DNA of 64,000 nucleotides from Acidobacteriota bacterium (GTDB lineage: Bacteria; Acidobacteriota; Terriglobia; Versatilivoradales; Versatilivoraceae), in assembly GCA_022826755.1 (NCBI GenBank), contig JAJDUG010000022.1, positions 1 to 64,000 on the forward strand, given 5' to 3'. The notes beneath the pieces were generated by a model, which was not told the DNA's origin, did not search any database, and saw only the letters and a list, made by a program, of their open reading frames with translations. The position numbers and the translations under genes were made by a program. Within the stretch, counting starts at the first letter, position 1; every line of letters begins with the position of its first letter. Below, one piece after another: positions 17,547-26,120 of the stretch.

Positions 17547-19847
17547 ATGACAAGTCGACGCGGAATATTGGTTCTGTTTTCCCTCGCTGCCATGTCTTTC
17601 AATCACTCGGCACTGGCACAGTCGCAGGAGACCGGTCCGGCACTGGGCGTCGCCAGGCTCAGCCTGGCCAAGGGCGACGTGACCGCGCAGCGAGGTGAAT
17701 CGGGAGATTCGATTCAGGCCGCGGCCAATATGCCGCTGGTGGAAGCCGACATTCTGACTACCGGCCTCGCATCCCGTGCCGAAGTCCAACTGGACTACTC
17801 CAATTTTGTGCGGCTCAACGAATACTCCTCGGTCCGACTGGCCAACCTGGCCCACCGGACCTTCCGGATTCAACTCGAGCGAGGAATCATCACCTACAGC
17901 GAATTGAGGGGCGGCGATGCCGACGTCGACATCGAAACCCCGCTGGCGGCGGTACGCCCGGAGAAAAACGGGCGCTATCGGATCGAAGTCGTCGGTATCG
18001 ACATGGTGACGGTCACCGTGCGCAAAGGACGGGCCGAGGTCGCCTCGGCCAACGGCAGGAAAACGCTCAGATCCGGTAAACGCATGATCGTCCGCCAGGG
18101 GGATCAGGGTGTCGAATTCCAGGTTACCAAGGCCGATCCCAAGGACGACTGGGACCTCTGGAACTCACAGCGGGACCGGCAACTCATGAAGTCCAAGGCC
18201 TACAGCTACGTGCACCCCAGCGTATACGGCGTCGAGGACCTGGACGATTACGGCCGTTGGACCTACGTTCCCAGCTACGGCCGCTGCTGGTTTCCCTCGG
18301 TAACCGTGGGTTGGGCCCCCTATCGGTACGGTCGATGGGTCTGGGTAGACTTCTATGGCTGGACTTGGGTCAGTCAGGACCCCTGGGGCTGGGCTCCCTA
18401 CCACTACGGGCGCTGGTTCCGCCATGCCCGTTTCGGTTGGGGCTGGTACCCCGGATCCTACTACTCCCGTCACTATTGGCAACCGGCGCTGGTGGCCTTT
18501 TTCGGCTATGACGGTCACGGAGGGGTTCGGATCGGTCTGGGTTCCAGGTTCGGATACTACGGTTGGACCCCCCTGGCGCCGGGCGAACCCTACTACCCCT
18601 GGTATGGTCGACGTTTTCACCGACGCCAGCGGCAGGGCAGGGGCGGCTCCACTGTCCTGGTCAACAACCGCATCAATATCTACAACAACTATCGCAATGC
18701 CCGCCATCGCAACGGCACCACCCTGGTCACCGCCCGGAATTTCTCGCGGGGCAAGATCCTGAATGCGCGCTCCCTGCAGGCCTCCGAAGTGCGCCGGGCA
18801 AGCTTGATGCGAGGACGGATTCCGGTCGTCCCCGATCGCGCCAGCCAGGGCCAACTGATTCAAGGGACACGCCGACTGACCCGGAATCCCGGCTCCGCCG
18901 CTCGAACCCGCTTCTTTTCGACCGGCCGCTCTCGCCGCAACATCACCCGCAATTCATTCGCCCAGCAACGCCAGGAGATGGTCCGATACGTCGATTCCAT
19001 GGGTCGTCGCGATGTTCAGGCAATTCGTGCAGCCGATTCGCCCTCTTCCACCCGGCCTCAGGCGATCCGCTCGGCGCCCGGTTCCATTTCAGGATCCCGG
19101 AATACAACGGGTAACAGGTCCACGGCAGGGTCGTCCAACCCGCGCAACCTGACTTCTCCATCGCGACCGGCGGCGATCCGCGGGCGCAGTAACGCCGGTC
19201 GAAGCATCAGAGGGCCGGTGGGTTCTCCGAGTCCAACGGCTGCCCGTCCGGATAGCGGGAGCAGGTCCCAATCGCTGGAGCGCCGGGGACGCTTCAACCG
19301 CCGCACAGCGACCGGAGGCAGGGTCCCGTCCGCAACACGCTCCAGAAGCGCCGCTCCGCGTCCCGTCGAATCCGTTTCCGATTCTTCCCCATCGGCCCCT
19401 TCGGTTCGTCAGGCGCGGCCATCTCCGCGGTTTGTGCCCAGAAGCTCCTCTCGGGTCAACAGTAGCCGCGGGCAAAGCACCTCCAGATCCATCCGGCCGT
19501 CCCCTTCGGTCTCCAGGCCTTCCAGCCCCAGTTCCTCTCGTTCAGTCTCCAGGCCTTCCAGTCGGAGTTCCTCCCGGTCGGTCTCCAGGCCCTCCAGTCG
19601 GAGTTCGTCCCGGTCAGTCTCCAGACCCCCCAGCCCCAGTTCCTCTCGTTCAGTCTCCAGGCCTTCCAGCCGGAGTTCGTCCCGTTCAGTCTCCAGGCCC
19701 TCCAGCCGGAGTTCCTCCCGTTCAGTCTCCAGGCCCTCCAGTCGGAGTTCGTCCAGGTCCTCATCCTCCAGCAGCTCGAGGTCCAGCTCCTCCAGCCGGC
19801 GCAATGAGTCGCGGAGTTCCAGCAGAAGCCGGTCTCAAAGTCGTTAG
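17547..19847 (+). CDS. FecR-domain / DUF6600-like exported protein with Arg-Ser repeat tail
   Basis: 766 residues. A signal peptide (RRGILVLFSLAAMSF...ALA) is followed by a FecR-like domain at about 35-190 (SLAKGDVTAQRG, ADILTTGLASRAEVQLD). Next is a Trp/Tyr/Gly-rich DUF6600-like segment at about 225-360 (VGWAPYRYGRWVWVDFYGW and similar), then a long basic low-complexity tail. The last third is Arg, Ser and Pro, with seven 12-residue units encoded by 36-bp DNA repeats. FecR domains are periplasmic; the tail could bind polyanions or be disordered. The ATG follows GGGAGGT. No FecI-type sigma factor lies nearby. Confidence 0.85.
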   Translation: MTSRRGILVLFSLAAMSFNHSALAQSQETGPALGVARLSLAKGDVTAQRGESGDSIQAAANMPLVEADILTTGLASRAEVQLDYSNFVRLNEYSSVRLANLAHRTFRIQLERGIITYSELRGGDADVDIETPLAAVRPEKNGRYRIEVVGIDMVTVTVRKGRAEVASANGRKTLRSGKRMIVRQGDQGVEFQVTKADPKDDWDLWNSQRDRQLMKSKAYSYVHPSVYGVEDLDDYGRWTYVPSYGRCWFPSVTVGWAPYRYGRWVWVDFYGWTWVSQDPWGWAPYHYGRWFRHARFGWGWYPGSYYSRHYWQPALVAFFGYDGHGGVRIGLGSRFGYYGWTPLAPGEPYYPWYGRRFHRRQRQGRGGSTVLVNNRINIYNNYRNARHRNGTTLVTARNFSRGKILNARSLQASEVRRASLMRGRIPVVPDRASQGQLIQGTRRLTRNPGSAARTRFFSTGRSRRNITRNSFAQQRQEMVRYVDSMGRRDVQAIRAADSPSSTRPQAIRSAPGSISGSRNTTGNRSTAGSSNPRNLTSPSRPAAIRGRSNAGRSIRGPVGSPSPTAARPDSGSRSQSLERRGRFNRRTATGGRVPSATRSRSAAPRPVESVSDSSPSAPSVRQARPSPRFVPRSSSRVNSSRGQSTSRSIRPSPSVSRPSSPSSSRSVSRPSSRSSSRSVSRPSSRSSSRSVSRPPSPSSSRSVSRPSSRSSSRSVSRPSSRSSSRSVSRPSSRSSSRSSSSSSSRSSSSSRRNESRSSSRSRSQSR
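19509..19760 (+). repeat. Seven 36-bp in-frame tandem repeats
   Basis: Units begin with GTCTCCAG at 19509, 19545, 19581, 19617, 19653, 19689 and 19725. Each encodes VSRPSSxSSSRS-type 12-residue repeats. Units differ at scattered positions, mostly P/R alternation. Confidence 0.9.
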
Positions 19848-19996
19848 CCGGGATTCCCGGCCGCAGCCGGGACGCAAAGATTCCAGGACCGCGTTAACAT
19901 ATGCTTGTCTCGATGCGCCGTTCCGTTTAATCTTCAAGCCTGTCCGCATTGGAAGAGTCAGTCCATCACGGTTCCAATCGTGAGAGGGATCGGCTG

Positions 19997-21697
19997 GTGC
20001 CCTTCAAGCTTTCAACTCAACATCTGGCGGCCGTCAACCGTCGTCGCAGGGTGGCGGTCAATCGGGACGCCATACATGGGGACCCCACCTTTACGGATCC
20101 GGACATCCGGGACCTGGTCGACTACAAGTTTGACTTCATTGACCACTTCCCGACTCATATCGACAGCCTGTGGTGGAACTGGGGAGAGGGCCACCAGGCG
20201 CCCTACCCCAGCAAGATCCTGCCCCACTACGCCGAGACCTATGACCATCCCGGCTACCAACGATGGTTGGACGAGGGCATCGATCCCGTCCAGATCTTCT
20301 TGGAAGAAACGCGCAAGCGAAAGCTGGAAGCCTTTTTTGCCTATCGCATCAACGGCGGCGACAACGACCTTCACTTGCTGCCCACCCGCCAGATCTCGCT
20401 GAAGAATTCCCACCCGGACTGGCTTATCCATTTGCCCTGGAGAGATTCGGGGATGTGGAATTTTGCGATTCAGGGCGTCAGGGACTACAAGTTGAGCATC
20501 TTGAGGGAGGTGGCTGAGAACTACGACTTCGACGGCATCGATATCGACTTCGCCCGCGCCCCTCCGGTGCTGCCTCCCGGCAGGCAGTGGCAACTGCGCC
20601 ACCACATGACGGAGTTCATGCGCGAGCTCCGTTCCATGCTCCTGGAGTTCGAGCGCAAGCGCAACCGTCCGTTCCTCTTGTCGGCCAGGGTTCCGGAAAC
20701 GGTTGAGGGCGCCCACTTCGACGGCCTGGACGTGGAAACCTGGGCGCGGGAGCAAATCGTGGATCTGTTCGCCCTGGGGGTGCGTTCATTCGAGGTCGAC
20801 ATTCAGGGCTACCGGTCCTTCACCCGGAGCCGCAACATCAAGCTCTATCCCAGCCTGGACGACTGGCACAGCAGCGACGGCTATCAGTGGCCGCCCATTG
20901 AAGTCTTTCGCGGGATCTTCGCCAACTGGTGGAGGCAGGGAGCGGACGGCATCCACACCTTCAACTTCTCTTACGGACGCCCCGAGCCTGCAGCCCGAAT
21001 CGGCGTTCCCTTTCCCGACCCCGTGGTCCACGTCTGGAGATCAGCTCAGTGGAGCGAGACGCCGGTCTGGGAAACCCACCTGCAGGCCTACCGGGAAATG
21101 GGTATTCCGGCAACCCTGCGAGGCCGGGACAAGACCTTCGTGATTCAGCGCCGGGGTGGAGGCGGACACCCCTCGCTGGAGCCGGACAAATGGCATACTC
21201 CCCGATATTTTTATGCCAACTCCAACATGATGGCCCAACTCCCGGCCGGATTGGCCAATGACGGCAAGGCCGATACCCTGCTTCGACTGGAGGTGGCGGA
21301 TGACCCGGGTCGGAATCCCGACCGGCTCAAAGACCTCAATCTGCGTATTTTGCTATCGGATCCGGCGGCCCGGTCCCTGCCGGACACCCAAAAACTGGAG
21401 CGAACCTTCGTCAAGCGTTTCATGCAGGCCAGGATCCGTGCGCGCAAGGCCCAGCCTCCCGACAGCTACTACAACCTGCCTCCCCAAAAGGGGATCGAAC
21501 GGGAGATCGAGGTGAGACTGAACGGAGCGCTACTGTCTCAATCCGTGATCGAAAAGGGATGGCTGACCTTCCGGCCGCGGGGCACGCAACTGGTTGCCGG
21601 CACCAATCTGCTGGGGATTCGTCGAACTCGCCCGGTAGCCGATAGCCAGCCCCGGATGAAGGTGGAAAAGGTCGAACTGACGGTACGCTACCGTTAA
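19997..21697 (+). CDS. TIM-barrel hydrolase-like protein (glycosyl hydrolase-like 10 type)
   Basis: 566 residues with no signal peptide visible. The barrel-like N-terminal two-thirds contains HIDSLWWNWGEG, KLEAFFAYRING and NYDFDGIDIDFARAP, where acidic residues after a strand resemble glycoside-hydrolase-like barrels, and later RGIFANWWRQGADGIHTFNFSYG. The C-terminal part (from about residue 400) looks beta-rich. This resembles family-10-like glycosyl hydrolases, but no catalytic pair can be assigned. The start is GTG 19997 with AGAGGG upstream; a TTG at 19949 would add 16 residues. Confidence 0.65.
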   Translation: MPFKLSTQHLAAVNRRRRVAVNRDAIHGDPTFTDPDIRDLVDYKFDFIDHFPTHIDSLWWNWGEGHQAPYPSKILPHYAETYDHPGYQRWLDEGIDPVQIFLEETRKRKLEAFFAYRINGGDNDLHLLPTRQISLKNSHPDWLIHLPWRDSGMWNFAIQGVRDYKLSILREVAENYDFDGIDIDFARAPPVLPPGRQWQLRHHMTEFMRELRSMLLEFERKRNRPFLLSARVPETVEGAHFDGLDVETWAREQIVDLFALGVRSFEVDIQGYRSFTRSRNIKLYPSLDDWHSSDGYQWPPIEVFRGIFANWWRQGADGIHTFNFSYGRPEPAARIGVPFPDPVVHVWRSAQWSETPVWETHLQAYREMGIPATLRGRDKTFVIQRRGGGGHPSLEPDKWHTPRYFYANSNMMAQLPAGLANDGKADTLLRLEVADDPGRNPDRLKDLNLRILLSDPAARSLPDTQKLERTFVKRFMQARIRARKAQPPDSYYNLPPQKGIEREIEVRLNGALLSQSVIEKGWLTFRPRGTQLVAGTNLLGIRRTRPVADSQPRMKVEKVELTVRYR

Positions 21698-21705
21698 CCG
21701 GACAC

Positions 21706-22164
21706 TCAGGGTGTCGTGTCCCGCACCACTCGCCCGAACATCTGCCCGCCCACATCGCCGCCGCTCCAGGTCCCGGCGTACTGATCTCGATAGATCAGCA
21801 CTCTGGCCGTGTAGGTTCCAAGGTTGGGGATGCTCAAGTCGGTCAGAGTGATGACGGGGGTGTCCCCTGCCCACTGGACATTGAGCGGCAGGGGCAGGGT
21901 GACGTCCCGTTTACCGTATTGAATTCGGACTTGAAAGAGCCAGAGCCCGCCAGGAATTTTCGAAACCTTGGCGATGGTGTACTTTTCCTCCCGCAGGTCT
22001 TTGCGATCCCCTACCGTGAAGTAGCCGACAAGAGTCGCTCCGGACAGCGACTGCCGGAAGTGCTCTTCCAAGGCAGCCGCATCACCGGGACCGTCATTGC
22101 GGTTACAGCCCGCGGCGGTTGCGATCAGCAAGGCAATGGACAGTGCAAGCGTCTTGGGATTCAC
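21706..22164 (-). CDS. Small lipoprotein of unknown function
   Basis: 152 residues beginning at GTG 22164 (ribosome site AAAGGAAG), with a lipoprotein signal ending in ATAAGC, so Cys is expected to be lipidated. The mature part has alternating strands (YFTVGDRKDLREEKYTIAKV, LWLFQVRIQYG, TYTARVLIYRDQYAGTWSGG) and is probably a small beta fold. A longer frame upstream of the GTG has no signal features. It converges with the hydrolase-like gene, stops only 8 nt apart. Confidence 0.75.
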   Translation of the reverse strand: MNPKTLALSIALLIATAAGCNRNDGPGDAAALEEHFRQSLSGATLVGYFTVGDRKDLREEKYTIAKVSKIPGGLWLFQVRIQYGKRDVTLPLPLNVQWAGDTPVITLTDLSIPNLGTYTARVLIYRDQYAGTWSGGDVGGQMFGRVVRDTTP

Positions 22165-22472
22165 GATTCTTCCTTTCGGTGAGGTGACGGCCGTCCGATA
22201 CCGCTTCGGGAAGAGCAATCGGAAGACCGGACCCATCATGGCGCAGGCCGGGAAAATCATACCATCTCGCCCGGGCTTGCGTCCGCCCTCCTCCGGAGCC
22301 CGGATTCGGGCGGTTGGAACCGAAAACGTTTCCGAACCGGACCTGGATTGGGAAATAATCCCCAACAGCGGCGAGTCCTGCCGGGGGGACACCGGGGAGT
22401 TGTGCTCAAGAATACAACGGGAACGGCGCCCCCGACTCGAGCCCGGTGGAATAATCCGGCGGATGGGAACCC
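22165..22472. other. Divergent intergenic region
   Basis: About 308 nt between the lipoprotein gene and the second M81 gene. It contains no recognisable gene or repeat; promoters for both directions are expected but not identified. Confidence 0.4.
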
Positions 22473-23936
22473 ATGAAACTCTTTCTCGCCTGTCTCGGCA
22501 CCGAAACCAACACCTTCTCCCCCTTCCCCACCGGCTACCGCACCTTTGAGGAAACCTGCCTGGTCAGAGGGGGCAACCACGGCCCCGACCCGTTTCTCTT
22601 TGCGGTGCCATTGATCCTCTGGCGCCGACTGGCTTCCCAGCGCGGCTGGTCGGTGGTGGAGAGTCTGTGCGCCTTTGCCCAACCTTCCGGAGTGACCCTG
22701 CGCCGCGTCTACGAATCTTTCCGGGAAGAAATCCTGGCGGACCTGCGGCGGGCCATGCCGGTGGACATGGTTCTGCTCAGTCTGCACGGCGCCATGGTCG
22801 CCGAGGGATATGACGACTGCGAGGGGGATCTGCTGGCTCGTATTCGCGCCCTGGTCGGCCCAAGGGTGCCGGTCGGGGTGGAATTGGATCTCCACTGTCA
22901 TCTGACCGGTCGCATGGTCGAGCAGGCCACCGCCATCGTCAGCTTCAAGGAATACCCCCACACGGACGCCGCCGACCGGGCCGGAGAACTCTTTCGCATC
23001 CTGTCCGCGACCGCCTCGGGGGCCATCCAACCCCACATGGCTCTATACGATTGCCGCATGATGGGCATCTACCACACCACCTCGGAACCCATGAAGAGCT
23101 ACCTGGCTGGAGTCAAGCAATTGGAGCAGCAGAAAGGGATTCTCTCAATCTCGATCGCCCATGGGTTTCTCTGGGGAGACGTTGCCGACATGGGAACCCG
23201 GGTCCTGGTCGTGACCGATGGAATACCCGGCGAAGGATACCGCTTGGCTGAATCCCTGGGCCGGCAGCTTTTTCAACTGCGTCATCGGCTCCGGCCCGAC
23301 TACAGGACCATCGACCAGGCCCTGCGAGAAGCCTTGAGTCAGGCCCGAGGACCGGTGGTGCTGGCGGACGTGGCCGACAACCCGGGCGGTGGAGCCTCTG
23401 GAGATTCGACCTTTGTTCTCGAGGCTCTGATCGATCACCGGATCGACGATGCCGCGGTGGCCTGTATCTGGGATCCGACGGCAGTAGCCCTGGCGACCGA
23501 AGCGGGAGAAGGGGCCCGGTTCGATGTGCGTCTCGGAGGCAAGATGGGGCCGAGTTCGGGACGCCCGCTGGATCTTCCGGTGACGGTCGCCAAGGTGGTC
23601 CCCAACGCCTGTCAAACCTTCGGCAGCGGCGCCGGCCGGTCGGTCTCGCCTCTTGGGGACGCCGTCGTTCTGCGCACCGGCGGCATCGACATCGTGGTCA
23701 ACTCCATTCGAACTCAAACCCTGGGCGCCGATGCCTTCACCAATATGGGCATCGATCCTGGGACCAAGCGGATCCTGGTGGTGAAATCCATGCAGCATTT
23801 CCACGCGGCGTTCGCCCCCCTCGCCCGGCAGGTTCTGTATGTGGACTCACCGGGAGCGCTGGTCAGCGATGTGACTCGAATCTCCTTCCGAAACGCGGAT
23901 CGGGGAAAGTGGCCAATCTGCGAGACGGTGTCCTGA
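22473..23936 (+). CDS. M81 family metallopeptidase (MlrC-like), second copy
   Basis: 487 residues, clearly homologous to the protein at 4895-6391. It has LGTETNTFSPFPTG (compare FIHESNTF), LSLHGAMVAEGYDDCEGD, ELDLHCHLTG in the zinc region, DVADNPGGGASGDSTF, and the DPGTKRILVVKSMQHF end module. It is cytoplasmic. The two copies differ enough to suggest different peptide or amide substrates. The 3' end lies ahead of an exported PPC-domain protein, with a frame overlap only if that gene used an unlikely early start. Confidence 0.92.
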   Translation: MKLFLACLGTETNTFSPFPTGYRTFEETCLVRGGNHGPDPFLFAVPLILWRRLASQRGWSVVESLCAFAQPSGVTLRRVYESFREEILADLRRAMPVDMVLLSLHGAMVAEGYDDCEGDLLARIRALVGPRVPVGVELDLHCHLTGRMVEQATAIVSFKEYPHTDAADRAGELFRILSATASGAIQPHMALYDCRMMGIYHTTSEPMKSYLAGVKQLEQQKGILSISIAHGFLWGDVADMGTRVLVVTDGIPGEGYRLAESLGRQLFQLRHRLRPDYRTIDQALREALSQARGPVVLADVADNPGGGASGDSTFVLEALIDHRIDDAAVACIWDPTAVALATEAGEGARFDVRLGGKMGPSSGRPLDLPVTVAKVVPNACQTFGSGAGRSVSPLGDAVVLRTGGIDIVVNSIRTQTLGADAFTNMGIDPGTKRILVVKSMQHFHAAFAPLARQVLYVDSPGALVSDVTRISFRNADRGKWPICETVS

Positions 23937-24103
23937 CCGTTTCGACCGGTCCGTCCCGAGGCTCCAACCTCACTCTTCAATCCCTCGAAAGAGATCTGCA
24001 GATGCGCGCCCGGCGCAGTGGGATAGGGTCCCTGATCCCGTTCTCCTATGGTATCCTTGGGCGATGTGTCGGTCAGGAAGTTGGTGTACAGGATGGCGTC
24101 CCC

Positions 24104-26092
24104 GTGCTTTTGAAAATGATTGCCGCAGCCTTGTGCCTGGTGGCTCCCCTGAGCGCTCAGGGTGCTGAAACGGTCACTGAGCCCAAGCTGCTTTCCCATT
24201 TCCCCATCGGCGGTCAACAGGGAACGACATTCAAGGTCGAGATCTCGGGCGCAGCCCTGCAAGGCGCCCACGCCGTCTGGTTTGAAGGAGGGGAACTCTC
24301 CGCCTCCATCCTGAAGCTGGAGAAACTTCAGGACGCATACAAGGAAGATGAAAAGAAGCCGGAAGACTACCTGGGCAAAGCGGTCAAGGCCGATCACCAA
24401 GCCGTCTTCGAAGTACGGGTACCCAAGTCCGCTTCTCTCGGATTGCACCTTTTCCGCCTGGTCACGCCGCGCGGCCTCTCCAATGCCCTGGGCCTGCAGG
24501 TAGTCTCCGAACCGATCATTTCGGAAACCGCCCGCCCGCACCAGACCGCCGCGGCATCGCAATACCTGTCGGTCCCCGCCGTCGTCAACGGCAGACTTTC
24601 GGAGAAGGGTCAACGCGACTTCTACGCGTTCCGCGTTCCCCAGGGGGAGGAGCTGCTCTTTTCCGTCCGTTCCGATCTGGGCCCCAGCCGCACCTACCAG
24701 GCCCAAGCCGGAATCACCCTCTACCGGAGTTCAGCCAGTTGGTTCGATCCAAACCGCGTAGTCCGGATGGTCGTTGACGACCCCGCGCTGTCCTGGGAAC
24801 CTTTTCACAGGTACGAGCGAACCCGGTCGACCGGCAGATTCGCCCTCTTCCGGCATGTCTCTCACCGGTTTGAATCCCCGGGCCGCTATTTCCTTTCGGT
24901 CGGCACCTTTACCGGAGCCGGCGACCCCAATCATGGCTACCAGCTACGGATAGTCCGACGCCAGTCCACTGCACCCCAACCGGTGCTGGGCAAACTGGCC
25001 CACCCCGACCAGGGGGATTGGTTGGAAAGGGATTCGGCCACGCTGAGACAACTGGGGAGCTTCCAACGGCCGCTTGAACGCAACCGCCTGGCCCTTTTGC
25101 ACCAGCGTTCCGGCAAGGCTCCGGCCATCGGGGAACTCTCTGCATCAACCGAATCGGCATCGACCGAGGGCAGTTCTTCCAGTCTCTCGGCTACCCATGC
25201 TTCCAGGCTCGATCCGACCTCCGAAGTGGAACCCAACAACTCCCTCGACCGACCGGGAACGGTGAAGATACCCGGCCTGATCGAGGGCCGAATCCAGACG
25301 CCCGGCGATATCGACCTCTTCCGCTTTCGAGCAGCAGCCGGACAGAAACTGGCCTTCGAGATTGAGACTCCCGGGGTCTCGCCGCCACATTTCAATCCTT
25401 GGCTCAAGCTTCTGGACGAGGGCGGCAACGAACTGGTGTCCAACATATACATGGAATATGGCGGGGACGGTGACGACGTCAATAAGACGGTTGAACGGAA
25501 GACGATTGTCACCATCGAGAAAGCGGGAAGCTACACCCTGCAGATCCGAGACCTGACCTCGGTGCAAGGGGGGCCCCGGTTCAGGTATCGGCTCCTGGCC
25601 CGCCCTCAGGTCCCACATCTGGGCCGGGTTGAAATCAGCCTGGGAGTCACCCCCTCCCTGTCCACACTCATCGACAAGACCGACCGAATCAACCTGGAGG
25701 CGGGCCAGGCCAAGGAAATGGTCGTGGTGTGCGAGAAGGAGGAAGGATTCGAGGGAAACGTGGTTCTGACGGTCGACAACCTTCCTCCCGGTGTGCAAGC
25801 CTGGGTCAGTACCGCGGCCGGCTGGACGGAAACCCTGATGAGGGGCATCCAGTATCGACCGCTCGGCGTCGAGGTCGTGTCCCCCCGCCACCACCGGCCG
25901 CAACGCAGCGCCACCACGCTGGTGTTCTGGGCAAGTCCCGGCGTGCCCATCACCGGCGCCCCGCGCTTTCTTCAACTCATGGCTCGCCCGGTTGTGGACG
26001 GCCGCGCAGGCCCCGCGGTACCGGCAGGCAGGATTCCCTTCCTGGCTGTCGGGCCGCCCGAAGGGACTCAGGTGATGACTTCCCGCCGCTGA
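24104..26092 (+). CDS. Exported protein with PPC-type (pre-peptidase C-terminal) domains
   Basis: About 662 residues. Starting from GTG 24104 gives VLLKMIAAALCLVAPLSAQGA, a good signal peptide with a positive n-region; ATG 24116 is the alternative. An Ig-like segment (LSHFPIGGQQGTTFKVEISG) is followed by two PPC-like domains, the second marked by EVEPNNSLDRPGTVKIPG...GDIDLFRFRAAAGQKLAFEIE. Such proteins commonly precede DUF1549/DUF1553 and DUF1501 genes, exactly as here, and probably work at the cell surface with them. No catalytic domain is visible. Confidence 0.82.
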   Translation: MLLKMIAAALCLVAPLSAQGAETVTEPKLLSHFPIGGQQGTTFKVEISGAALQGAHAVWFEGGELSASILKLEKLQDAYKEDEKKPEDYLGKAVKADHQAVFEVRVPKSASLGLHLFRLVTPRGLSNALGLQVVSEPIISETARPHQTAAASQYLSVPAVVNGRLSEKGQRDFYAFRVPQGEELLFSVRSDLGPSRTYQAQAGITLYRSSASWFDPNRVVRMVVDDPALSWEPFHRYERTRSTGRFALFRHVSHRFESPGRYFLSVGTFTGAGDPNHGYQLRIVRRQSTAPQPVLGKLAHPDQGDWLERDSATLRQLGSFQRPLERNRLALLHQRSGKAPAIGELSASTESASTEGSSSSLSATHASRLDPTSEVEPNNSLDRPGTVKIPGLIEGRIQTPGDIDLFRFRAAAGQKLAFEIETPGVSPPHFNPWLKLLDEGGNELVSNIYMEYGGDGDDVNKTVERKTIVTIEKAGSYTLQIRDLTSVQGGPRFRYRLLARPQVPHLGRVEISLGVTPSLSTLIDKTDRINLEAGQAKEMVVVCEKEEGFEGNVVLTVDNLPPGVQAWVSTAAGWTETLMRGIQYRPLGVEVVSPRHHRPQRSATTLVFWASPGVPITGAPRFLQLMARPVVDGRAGPAVPAGRIPFLAVGPPEGTQVMTSRR

Positions 26093-26120
26093 TTTCGGGA
26101 GGTGTCGATAGTCAGGAGGA

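Noticed and set aside
19409-19804. Minus-strand Leu/Glu-rich repeat frame that looks like a coiled coil
   Set aside because: It is the antisense reading of the 36-bp repeats of the FecR-type gene; regular repeats in one strand give regular repeats in the other.
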